From: Halovenus sp. | GTDB taxonomy: Archaea > Halobacteriota > Halobacteria > Halobacteriales > Haloarculaceae | NCBI GenBank assembly: GCA_028274925.1 | Contig: JAQCNR010000100.1 | Coordinates: forward strand, 1-6,055 | Reading direction: 5' to 3' | DNA length: 6,055 nt | Shown here: piece by piece, positions 1 to 5,611 of the stretch | Layout: every line of letters starts with the position of its first letter | Numbering within the stretch: position 1 is the first letter of the stretch | Position numbers and translations under genes: made by a program | Notes under the pieces: generated by a model | Told to the model about the DNA's origin: nothing | Databases searched by the model: none | What the model saw: the letters and a program-made list of their open reading frames with translations, nothing else

Positions 1-785
1 ACCGTCGTCGGGCCACAGTCGACCGTTGCGACACCTTCCTCGACGGCCGAGACGGTGCCCTCGAATAGATTTGCGGTCCCGACGAAGTTAGCCACGAACG
101 ACGAGGATGGATCAGAATACACCTTCTCCGGCGCGCCGACCTGCTCGAATCGTCCGTCGTTCATCACGACGACCCGGTCGGACATCGTCAGCGCCTCCTT
201 CTGGTTGTGCGTAACGAGCAAGGTCGTGATCCCGAGTTGCTGCTGGATCCGACGCAGTTCGACCTGCATCGTCTCCCGGAGCTTCTTGTCGAGACTCGCG
301 AGCGGTTCGTCAAGCAACAGGACGTCAGGCTCGGGGGCCACCGCCCGGGCGAGCGCGATTCGTTGCTGTTGTCCGCCGGAGAGCTGGTCTGGCTCCCGGT
401 CGGCAGTCTCGGGCAACTCAACGAGTTCGAGCATTTCCTCGACGCGCTCTTCGATATACTCGCTGTCCCGGCCGCGGACCTTGAGCCCGTAGGCGACGTT
501 CTCGGCAACCGTCTTGTGCGGGAACAGCGCGAAGTCCTGGAACACCATCCCGATATCGCGCCTGTCGGGCGGCACGCCGTTCATCCGGTCGCCGCTGATG
601 CCGACCACACCTTCAGTGACCTGCTCGAAGCCCGCGATTGTCCGGAGTGTCGTCGTCTTGCCGCAGCCACTCGGTCCAACAAGCGTCACGAACTCTCCCT
701 CTTCAACCACCAGAGAGACTCCGCTGACAGCTTCGACACCGCCCGGATACTGTTTTGTGACTCCTTCCAGTACGATCCCGGACAT
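1..785 (-). CDS. ABC transporter ATP-binding protein, PotA-like (3' end beyond window)
   Basis: This is the cytoplasmic ATPase that would power an importer of the spermidine/putrescine, Fe3+ or thiamine (PotA/FbpC) class. I read 261 residues from the ATG at 785 with no stop before the left edge. The nucleotide-binding domain is complete: Walker A GPSGCGKTT at residues 37-45, Q-loop Gln83 in MVFQDF, signature LSGGQQQR at 135-142, Walker B LLLDEP at 156-161, D-loop SLD at 164-166 and switch His193. From about residue 235 (FVGTANLFEGTV) the sequence enters the C-terminal TOBE/MOP-type regulatory domain typical of this class, and this part is cut off. The start lies 2 nt after the stop of the solute-binding protein gene. 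A GAGG at 799-796, 10 nt upstream, may serve as its ribosome binding site, so the two genes are probably one operon with coupled translation. The transported substrate cannot be told from the ATPase. Confidence 0.93.
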   Translation of the reverse strand, partial: MSGIVLEGVTKQYPGGVEAVSGVSLVVEEGEFVTLVGPSGCGKTTTLRTIAGFEQVTEGVVGISGDRMNGVPPDRRDIGMVFQDFALFPHKTVAENVAYGLKVRGRDSEYIEERVEEMLELVELPETADREPDQLSGGQQQRIALARAVAPEPDVLLLDEPLASLDKKLRETMQVELRRIQQQLGITTLLVTHNQKEALTMSDRVVVMNDGRFEQVGAPEKVYSDPSSSFVANFVGTANLFEGTVSAVEEGVATVDCGPTT

Positions 786-787
786 CC

Positions 788-1960
788 TTACTGGTCCTCG
801 ACGATCAGTTCGTTCCAGAGTTCGTTCATGAGTTCTTCTTCCTCGACGTAGAGCTCGAAGTTCGGAATAATCGCCTCGTCGAGACCCGGTCCAGCGGCCT
901 TCACATACGCCTCGTCGTCCAGCGAACTATGCTGTCGTTCGAGCGTTGGCACAGTGAACAGTGTCTCAGTGATGCGGTCCTGGGTCTCCGGCTTAACGGC
1001 GTACTCGACGAACTCTTTGGCTTCCTCGACTAGATCGGTCGTACGTGGTGCGACCCACCGGCCACTGCCGAGGACACCACCTTTCTCTGGGAATGTGCTC
1101 TCGACGGGGGCGCCCTGGTCGAGTTTGAGAACGCGCGTGATATCGTGATACAGCATACCGGCCGGAACTTCGCCGTCGGCGAGTCGTGACTGGAAGTTCG
1201 CCTCGTTCGTGTACCACAGGCCCGATTGCGGAACGATTCCGGTCAGTTCGTCGAAGACCTCTCTAATTCCCTCCTCGGTCTCGAGCATACTCTGGTCTCC
1301 GAACCGGACCGCCGCGGCGATATCGGGAAGGTATCCGCTGACAGCCGGTGTCAACATCCCGAGCTGTCCTTCGTACTGCGAATCCCACAGCGCGTTCCAC
1401 GACGTCAGAGGGCCGTCCATCTCTTCGGTATTGTGTACGAGGTTAATGAACCAGCCCATCGACCCGACTCCGACGAGATCATCATCGTCGTAGGTCAGCA
1501 GGTCGTCGCTGACGTACTGCGTATTCTCGAATTCGCTACCGTCCCACCGGTGCCACAGGTCTGAGTTGACTCCGCGGAATACACCGGGGACCGTCGAAAT
1601 GAGGAGGTCGACTGGTGCATCACCAGCGCGGACTGCGCCTTCGAGCTGTGGAATGACTTCTGCGGTCCCGCCTTGAGCCTCTGATTCAACTGCGATGCCC
1701 GTCTCTTCCTCAAATGGCTCGAACAGTTCTGCATCCAGAACATCCTTGAACGCGCCGCCAAACACCGAGACCGTCAGCGTTCCACCTCCACTACCGCTCC
1801 CGCCGATACAGCCAGCCAGCCCCGCAATGCTGGTGCCTGCGCCCGCGGCCAGCACCTGCCGTCTTGATAGGCCAACCGCTGACTCGTTCGTTCGCGACGC
1901 AGCCGCATCCGTGCCTCTTGATTTGCTATCTGTATGCTTCTCCGGGTTTTTTCCAGACAT
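788..1960 (-). CDS. Extracellular solute-binding lipoprotein of a PotD-type ABC transporter
   Basis: This is the substrate-capturing protein of the importer, anchored outside the membrane. It has 390 residues, usual for the family plus a long N-region. A twin-arginine motif SRRQVL (residues 32-37) precedes a short hydrophobic stretch and the lipobox LAGC with Cys51, followed by a Gly/Ser-rich linker (IGGSGSGGG). This is the classic haloarchaeal Tat lipoprotein pattern. The mature part opens with LTVSVFGGAFKDVLDAELF and a PFEEETGI block, as in PotD/PotF-like proteins (SBP_bac family). Further family-like segments are SWNALWDSQYEGQLGML in the middle and GSGRWVAPRTTDLVEEAKEF near the C-terminus. 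The ATG at 1960 is the only Met before the signal and has a GGTGA ribosome site 7 nt upstream. The ATPase gene follows directly. Polyamine, amino-acid-derived, iron and thiamine substrates all remain possible; the family is sure, the ligand is not. Confidence 0.92.
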   Translation of the reverse strand: MSGKNPEKHTDSKSRGTDAAASRTNESAVGLSRRQVLAAGAGTSIAGLAGCIGGSGSGGGTLTVSVFGGAFKDVLDAELFEPFEEETGIAVESEAQGGTAEVIPQLEGAVRAGDAPVDLLISTVPGVFRGVNSDLWHRWDGSEFENTQYVSDDLLTYDDDDLVGVGSMGWFINLVHNTEEMDGPLTSWNALWDSQYEGQLGMLTPAVSGYLPDIAAAVRFGDQSMLETEEGIREVFDELTGIVPQSGLWYTNEANFQSRLADGEVPAGMLYHDITRVLKLDQGAPVESTFPEKGGVLGSGRWVAPRTTDLVEEAKEFVEYAVKPETQDRITETLFTVPTLERQHSSLDDEAYVKAAGPGLDEAIIPNFELYVEEEELMNELWNELIVEDQ

Positions 1961-1967
1961 TCTTCCT

Positions 1968-1972
1968 TCACC
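1968..1972 (-). promoter_or_regulatory. Shine-Dalgarno site of the solute-binding protein gene
   Basis: On the minus strand GGTGA ends 7 nt before the ATG at 1960. It is complementary to the archaeal 16S rRNA tail. It fixes the start codon and implies that this transcript has a leader, unlike the divergent P450 gene. Confidence 0.65.
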
Positions 1973-2063
1973 CTTCAGTAATTATTCTCATTCAAAAACC
2001 TTCTCCCGATATTAGTACAAGAAATTAAGATAAGAGCTATGTAACTTAATGGCTCCTGCCTAC

Positions 2064-2085
2064 CCGAACAGTAAGAACTGTTCGG
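2064..2085. promoter_or_regulatory. Operator-like palindrome at the transporter promoter
   Basis: Perfect 8-bp arms CCGAACAG (2064-2071) and CTGTTCGG (2078-2085) are separated by TAAGAA. Beyond one unpaired base, a further TA/TA could pair. The site begins about 27 bp downstream of the centre of a minus-strand TATA-like box (2109-2116), so it would sit on the predicted transcription start. This is a common place for archaeal repressors to block RNA polymerase. No regulator gene is visible in the window, so the binding protein is unknown. As RNA it would also form a stem-loop in the 5' leader. Confidence 0.6.
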
Positions 2086-2108
2086 TATCAGCCCGATATG
2101 TTATAGGA

Positions 2109-2122
2109 TATTTATATTTCCC
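2109..2122 (-). promoter_or_regulatory. Predicted BRE/TATA promoter for the solute-binding protein operon
   Basis: On the minus strand the purine-rich GGGAAA (2122-2117) is followed directly by TATAAATA (2116-2109), matching the archaeal BRE plus TATA arrangement. The start site would be near 2085, giving a leader of roughly 125 nt before the ATG at 1960, consistent with that gene having a Shine-Dalgarno site. A closer, weaker AT-rich element around 2020-2035 is an alternative. Confidence 0.45.
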
Positions 2123-2167
2123 GACTACATCGCACGAGCAGTCCTTGTAACACTAAACGTACGGCAG

Positions 2168-2196
2168 AATGGCACAATAGTACACAAAAATGGCAC
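2168..2196. repeat. AATGGCAC direct repeat, 21-bp period
   Basis: AATGGCAC occurs at 2168-2175 and again at 2189-2196, so the copies start 21 bp apart, or two helical turns. Each is followed by a WGTACA hexamer (2179-2184 and 2202-2207). CAGAAT (2165-2170) and ATTCTG (2198-2203) form an inverted repeat around the pair. This looks like a tandem binding site on one face of the helix. Confidence 0.5.
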
Positions 2197-2229
2197 TATT
2201 CTGTACAAACTACAATAACAGGCAGAGCG

Positions 2230-2262
2230 CGCCAGCAAGCAGATACTCAGACCGAGCTGGCG
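2230..2262. repeat. Inverted repeat with 7-bp arms
   Basis: CGCCAGC (2230-2236) and GCTGGCG (2256-2262) are exact reverse complements separated by 19 bp. The GC-rich arms stand out in AT-rich surroundings. It could be a protein-binding dyad or, if transcribed, a hairpin; no run of T follows that would mark a terminator on either strand. Confidence 0.5.
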
Positions 2263-2267
2263 AATGT

Positions 2268-2287
2268 TGTACTATATCATCAGTACA
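2268..2287. repeat. TGTACT/AGTACA inverted repeat
   Basis: TGTACT (2268-2273) and AGTACA (2282-2287) form a perfect 6-bp-arm dyad around an 8-bp AT-rich spacer. The same hexamer recurs singly at 2014-2019 and 2179-2184, with TGTACA at 2202-2207. This supports a real regulatory motif rather than chance symmetry. Confidence 0.5.
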
Positions 2288-2323
2288 GCGGGTGAAATAT
2301 ATCCTTCCTAGTACGCCCGGGTC

Positions 2324-2348
2324 CACTGTTGCTGATATATATACAGTG
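2324..2348. repeat. CACTGT/ACAGTG inverted repeat around a TATA-like stretch
   Basis: CACTGT (2324-2329) and ACAGTG (2343-2348) flank a 13-bp spacer that contains alternating TA (2335-2343). The dyad would therefore bracket a possible second, upstream plus-strand TATA box, with a start near 2366 and a leader of about 110 nt to the P450 gene. The promoter role is inference. Confidence 0.35.
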
Positions 2349-2435
2349 TGGGTCTCCCCCTGTTATCCATGTCACCAGTGAGTGTCTCAGGCTGCCAATC
2401 AGAATATTAATTGTTCAATCTCAATTCCATATGTG

Positions 2436-2452
2436 CACGATAACATTTATGA
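2436..2452 (+). promoter_or_regulatory. Predicted leaderless promoter of the P450 gene
   Basis: TTTAT at 2446-2450, within CATTTATGAAA, is centred 28 bp before the ATG at 2476, with purine-containing CGATAA (2438-2443) in the BRE position. There is no Shine-Dalgarno sequence before the ATG. Together these fit a leaderless transcript starting at or next to the A of the start codon, which is common in haloarchaea. A short AATTG/CAATT dyad (2409-2426) lies just upstream, where an activator could bind. Confidence 0.6.
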
Positions 2453-2475
2453 AATAGCGTAAGATATTCGATATC

Positions 2476-3672
2476 ATGTCTACTGGACCGGAAATAGATG
2501 AAAATCTTCACGACTCGTTACCTGAGCCGCTTCAGTCCGAGGAAGCGTTACATGATCCGTTCGATTGGTACAGGGAGCAACGACGTACTGCGCCAGTGCA
2601 CTACGATCCGAAGCGAGAGGTCTACGATGTCTTTTCGTACGAGCACGTGAAGGCAGGGCTCCAGTCTGCCGAGGCGCTTCAGCGAAAACGCCTCTCTGGA
2701 AGCCACGCGGACGGACAGACGCCATTTTCGTACCTGGACAACGGTATGGTCTGGTCGGATGGGCCAGACCACAAGCAGACGAAAGGGCAACTATTCAAAT
2801 ACTTCCAGCCGGGACTGCTAGCCGATCTCGACGCGTCGATTGAAGCCCTCTGTAAATCACAGCTTGAGACGGCGCTTGAAGACGGAACTCAGTTTGATTT
2901 CGTGACCGACTTTGCTGATCCAGTGCCGCTGCGGGTCATCATGGACGTGGTCGGCATTCCAGAAAGCGACCAGCAGCAGATGCTGGACTGGTTGAACACC
3001 TTCCGTTCAGTGATGAACAGCGAATACAGCGCAGAGGAGAGCAGGGATGAGCACAAGATGGAGGCAACAGTTGAGTACTTCCGAGAACTCGTTGCCGAGC
3101 GGAAGGCAAATCCACAGGATGATCTCATCTCCAATCTTGCCCTCGAATCTGACCTTTCGGACGCAAAGATTGGCGCGAACTGTTTCGATTTTATTTTGGC
3201 TGGACAGGGGACGATGTCCGAGTTGCTGTCTAACGCACTGTATTTGTTCGAGAAACACGACATCACTGGCGAAGAGCACGACATAGACGTTGTCCTCGAA
3301 GAGGTGCTCCGGTACCGAAGCCCGCTGCAGTCTCGGGCGCGGATCACGACAGAATCGGTGACGATTGCCGACACAGAGATTCCTGCTGGTAAAACGGTGA
3401 TCCTCTGGATCGGCGCGGCAAATCGAGACCCGGCGCAGTACGACCGCCCCGAAGAGTTCGTCCCGGACCGCAAGCCGGATCATCTGGCCTTCGGCAGCGG
3501 TCCGCACAACTGTATCGGCGCACCACTTGCTCGCCTGGAAGCACCAGTCATCATGCGAACCGTCTTGGAGTACTTCGAGGATATCAACCTGATCGAGGAG
3601 GAAGCGGCACCGATGTCGAAAGCCTCGAAGGTCGGATTCCAGAAACTCCCTGTCGAGACACAGCTTGCCTGA
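2476..3672 (+). CDS. Cytochrome P450 (soluble, bacterial/archaeal class)
   Basis: A heme-thiolate monooxygenase of 398 residues, the usual size for soluble prokaryotic P450s, without a signal or membrane anchor. Seen in order: C-helix DGPDHKQTK with His99 and Lys103 where heme-propionate contacts normally lie (Lys replaces the more usual Arg); I-helix LAGQGTMSE (241-249); K-helix ExxR as E276-V-L-R279; ANRDP at 315-319; and the heme-binding loop FGSGPHNCIG (339-348) with axial ligand Cys346, then APLARLE. The I-helix keeps Thr246, but the acidic residue that usually precedes it is Gly245, which may alter proton delivery. The ATG at 2476 fits a leaderless promoter. The next gene begins 6 nt after the stop, so it leads an operon. 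No redox partner gene is visible. Family assignment is secure; the substrate is unknown. Confidence 0.96.
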   Translation: MSTGPEIDENLHDSLPEPLQSEEALHDPFDWYREQRRTAPVHYDPKREVYDVFSYEHVKAGLQSAEALQRKRLSGSHADGQTPFSYLDNGMVWSDGPDHKQTKGQLFKYFQPGLLADLDASIEALCKSQLETALEDGTQFDFVTDFADPVPLRVIMDVVGIPESDQQQMLDWLNTFRSVMNSEYSAEESRDEHKMEATVEYFRELVAERKANPQDDLISNLALESDLSDAKIGANCFDFILAGQGTMSELLSNALYLFEKHDITGEEHDIDVVLEEVLRYRSPLQSRARITTESVTIADTEIPAGKTVILWIGAANRDPAQYDRPEEFVPDRKPDHLAFGSGPHNCIGAPLARLEAPVIMRTVLEYFEDINLIEEEAAPMSKASKVGFQKLPVETQLA

Positions 3673-3678
3673 CCCACG

Positions 3679-3987
3679 ATGATTGTCATTCACTCAGAAG
3701 TCCCCGTCAAGCCGGACTCACGGACAGAAGCGGTCGAATTGTTGAAAGAGATTGCAACACGCTCGCGGGCCGAACCGGGTGTGATAGACTACCGCGTGAC
3801 GAGTGACCTCGAAGACTCAAACATGCTTCGAATTATCGAACACTACGAAGACGAGGACGCCGCCGACTCCCACGAATCCAGCGACCACGTCGCCCAGTTC
3901 CAAGAGCAGATGGAGCCACATCTCGCAGCGGAGGCGGAACTCAGCATCCACGACGTGGCCTCGAAGCGTACCGCGCCGGGGCCATGA
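3679..3987 (+). CDS. ABM-domain protein (antibiotic biosynthesis/quinol monooxygenase-like)
   Basis: A 102-residue protein with the layout of the ABM ferredoxin-like fold (YgiN/ActVA-Orf6 type): strand MIVIHSEVPVK, helix with TEAVELLKEIATRSR, the block EPGVIDYRVTSD (32-43), then the strand LRIIEHYED and the segment containing SHESSDHVAQFQ (64-75). Members typically act as small cofactor-free oxygenases on quinol-type or polyketide substrates, usually as dimers, but others have unclear roles. It starts 6 nt after the P450 stop without a Shine-Dalgarno site, implying translation coupled to the P450. Its partnership with the P450 suggests that it acts on the P450 product or a related compound; this is inference. 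The C-terminal KRTAPGP tail looks disordered. Confidence 0.82.
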   Translation: MIVIHSEVPVKPDSRTEAVELLKEIATRSRAEPGVIDYRVTSDLEDSNMLRIIEHYEDEDAADSHESSDHVAQFQEQMEPHLAAEAELSIHDVASKRTAPGP

Positions 3988-4030
3988 CCGACACGCTCTA
4001 CGTGACACTCACAACACTTTCAGAACCACT

Positions 4031-4696
4031 ATGGCCAATCCAAATACCACAGAACCGATCACAGAGATTCGGGAGGACGTCTACGATCTCACACTGACGT
4101 CCGAGCCAGCCCGCTACCGGTCGTTTCTGTTCGACTGGGGGGCACCGACGCTGGTCGATACGGGAATCAGCGAGGTCAGCGAGACGCTCATCGCTCGTCT
4201 CGAAACCCTCGGAATCGAGCCGGAACGGCTTATCATCACCCACGCCGATCACGACCACATCGGCGGATTTGATGCCGTTGTGGATCGATACGACCCGGAG
4301 ACGCATGTTCCGGAGCAGTCGACGGTCGACACGGCATCAGAGCCGGATGTCCGCTACGATCACGAGAGCACTATCGGCTCGTTTACTGCCGTCCATATTC
4401 CTGGCCACTGCGAGGACAACTACGCGCTCGTTGCGCCCGAGCAGTCAGTCGCGGTGCTGGGCGATGCGATGATCGGCGCAGACTGGCGAGGGCTTCCGAC
4501 GGGCTATTTCGTCATGGTCGAAGCCATCTATTCGGACGACCTGATCGCCGCAGAGCGAAACGCCGAACGCCTACAGGCGTACGAGTTCGACGTTGGGCTC
4601 GTCTTTCACGGCTCCTCGGTCTTCGAGAGTGCTCGGGAGAAAATCGACGAGTTTCTTGATTTCCCGAACAAGAGCACTTGGGAGGACCGACCATGA
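4031..4696 (+). CDS. Metallo-beta-lactamase-fold hydrolase
   Basis: A 221-residue MBL-fold protein, a usual size for a single-domain member. Metal-binding motifs are complete: THADHDHIGG (70-79), PGHCEDN with His126, LGDAM with bridging Asp145, and FHGS with His193. The first motif is H71-x-D73-x-D75-H76 rather than the canonical HxHxDH, so one expected site-1 His is Asp. Substrates in this superfamily include lactones, thioesters (glyoxalase II) and others; nothing here decides between them. The reading frame is open upstream to 3803, but that part overlaps the ABM gene and has composition unlike protein, so I start at ATG 4031, where ITEIREDVYDL begins a typical family N-terminus. No Shine-Dalgarno site is seen in the 43-nt gap. 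It is probably the third gene of the P450 operon. Confidence 0.88.
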   Translation: MANPNTTEPITEIREDVYDLTLTSEPARYRSFLFDWGAPTLVDTGISEVSETLIARLETLGIEPERLIITHADHDHIGGFDAVVDRYDPETHVPEQSTVDTASEPDVRYDHESTIGSFTAVHIPGHCEDNYALVAPEQSVAVLGDAMIGADWRGLPTGYFVMVEAIYSDDLIAAERNAERLQAYEFDVGLVFHGSSVFESAREKIDEFLDFPNKSTWEDRP

Positions 4697-4732
4697 GCCA
4701 TCACCACTCCAACATACATGTGAACAGATCGA

Positions 4733-5239
4733 ATGAAATGTTCTATGCCATTTGAGACCGCAGATCTCGTTCCCGAGTCAGAGTCGGTCCCTCGGCGGAG
4801 CGAGGCTGCCGGGTTCGTGATCCGCCCGCTCACGATGGCAGATGTCGAAATGGATTACGAGGCGGTAATGGAGAGCCGTGATCGAATCAGGGGGACGTTC
4901 GGTCCGGACGACAAGTGGCCCTCGGCCGATCTCACACTCGAACAGGACCGTATCGACCTCGGGTGGCACCACAAGGAATTCCAGAGGCGGGACGCCTTCA
5001 CCTACGCCATCATGAACACCGACGACACCGTCGAACTTGGCTGTTTGTACGTCCAACCGACGGACGCTGACTACGATGCAGCAGTCTACTTCTGGGTCTC
5101 CGACGCCGGAGTCGACGCAGGCCTCGAAGATGCGATCGAGTCACAACTCCGCGAGTGGATCAGCGAGGAGTGGCCGTTCGACACGGTGGCGTATCCCGGC
5201 CGAGACATTCCCTGGTCAGAGTGGAGGCCGGTCAAATGA
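4733..5239 (+). CDS. GNAT-like N-acetyltransferase family protein
   Basis: A protein of 168 residues (164 if the second ATG at 4745 is used; no ribosome site decides). GFVIRPLTMADVEMDYEAVM (27-46) is a typical GNAT first strand and helix. It is followed by LTLEQDRIDLGWHHKEFQRR (67-86), FTYAIM (89-94), the ELGCLYVQP strand (101-109), AVYFWVS (117-123), and WPFDTVAYPGRDIPW (147-161). The order matches a GNAT subgroup I recall with WPF and YPGR blocks. The usual acetyl-CoA pyrophosphate loop (Q/RxxGxG/A) is not recognisable, so acetyltransferase activity is unproven. It lies 36 nt after the MBL stop, same strand, and is probably last in the P450 operon. Possible roles are modification of the pathway product or self-protection, neither shown by the sequence. 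Confidence 0.75.
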   Translation: MKCSMPFETADLVPESESVPRRSEAAGFVIRPLTMADVEMDYEAVMESRDRIRGTFGPDDKWPSADLTLEQDRIDLGWHHKEFQRRDAFTYAIMNTDDTVELGCLYVQPTDADYDAAVYFWVSDAGVDAGLEDAIESQLREWISEEWPFDTVAYPGRDIPWSEWRPVK

Positions 5240-5278
5240 TTCAGGCTCTCTCGCTGGGCAGTCCGCGGTGCAGACGAC

Positions 5279-5578
5279 TCAGCCGAGATCGACGGCGACA
5301 GTCTTCGTCTGGCGGTACTCGTCAAGTGTCTCGGCCCCACATTCGCGGCTGATACCCGACCACTTGTAGCCGCCAAACGCGAGGCCGGGCGAGAACTGAG
5401 CGTAGTCATTGATTCAGACCGTCCCGGCCTCGATATCGGCGGCCGCCCAGTGGGCAAGCGAGAGATCCTCGGTTGCGACCGCCTTTGTGAGTGCGTTCAT
5501 ATCTCCGGGTTCAGCGGTTGCTAACTGCTGGTCAAGTCGATCAACTTCGATTTCGTCAGGACGGCGGTCTGCTGTCAT
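5279..5578 (-). pseudogene. Aldehyde dehydrogenase C-terminal remnant, broken by TGA
   Basis: Read on the minus strand, this encodes the C-terminal end of an NAD(P)-dependent aldehyde dehydrogenase: ADIEAGTV, a TGA stop (5416-5414), then INDYAQFSPGLAFGGYK, WSGISRECGAETLDEYRQTK and TVAVDLG, ending at the TGA 5281-5279. Family members have Trp where the TGA falls (GTVWVNDY), so a TGG-to-TGA change is likely. The catalytic Cys and Glu and the NAD-binding domain are absent; only roughly 60-75 of about 490 residues remain. Upstream, DLSLAHWAAADIEAG looks family-like, but homology fades toward the ATG at 5578, which has GGAGG just upstream. This part may be a fusion with another sequence. It points toward the P450 operon and ends 39 nt from the GNAT stop. 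A functional product is unlikely. Confidence 0.8.
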
Positions 5579-5598
5579 TACCTCCTCCAACAGCAACT

Positions 5599-5603
5599 GG
5601 AGG
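5599..5603 (+). promoter_or_regulatory. Shine-Dalgarno site before a TTG start
   Basis: GGAGG lies 8 nt before TTG 5612, a good spacing that is the main argument for this unusual start codon. It is also the right arm of a CCTCCA (5584-5589)/TGGAGG (5598-5603) dyad, which could hide it in an RNA hairpin. Confidence 0.4.
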
Positions 5604-5611
5604 CGTAGTGT

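Larger units (their letters stand above)
1961..2475. other. 515-bp divergent intergenic region
   Basis: This stretch separates the minus-strand transporter operon from the plus-strand P450 operon and contains no convincing gene. It is AT-rich compared with the flanks. It holds dyads at 2064-2085, 2230-2262, 2268-2287 and 2324-2348, and a short AATTG/CAATT dyad at 2409-2426. It also has a direct repeat (2168-2196) and several AGTACA-type hexamers. TATA-like stretches occur at 2109-2116, 2293-2302 and 2335-2343, besides the one that fits the P450 start. Its length and density of symmetric sites suggest regulation of both operons, but an unannotated small RNA cannot be excluded. Confidence 0.7.

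Noticed and set aside
207..851. Long plus-strand open frame opposite the ATPase gene
   Set aside because: The minus strand encodes all ABC ATPase motifs in order; the plus-strand translation has no recognisable features and is an antisense by-product of GC-rich codons.
1209..1564. Plus-strand open frames opposite the solute-binding protein gene
   Set aside because: They overlap the well-supported lipoprotein gene and show no protein-like features.
2190..2381. 63-codon plus-strand frame in the intergenic region
   Set aside because: It begins inside the direct-repeat unit, has no ribosome site, and its Cys/Tyr/Pro-rich product looks like translated AT-rich regulatory DNA.
2889..3693. Two long minus-strand frames opposite the P450 gene
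   Set aside because: The plus strand carries the full P450 motif set; the antisense translations are Ser/Arg-rich and featureless.
3803..4030. N-terminal extension of the MBL protein to 3803
   Set aside because: It would overlap most of the ABM gene, and its Thr/Ser/Arg-rich translation is unlike the MBL family or a haloarchaeal protein; ATG 4031 fits the fold's first strand.
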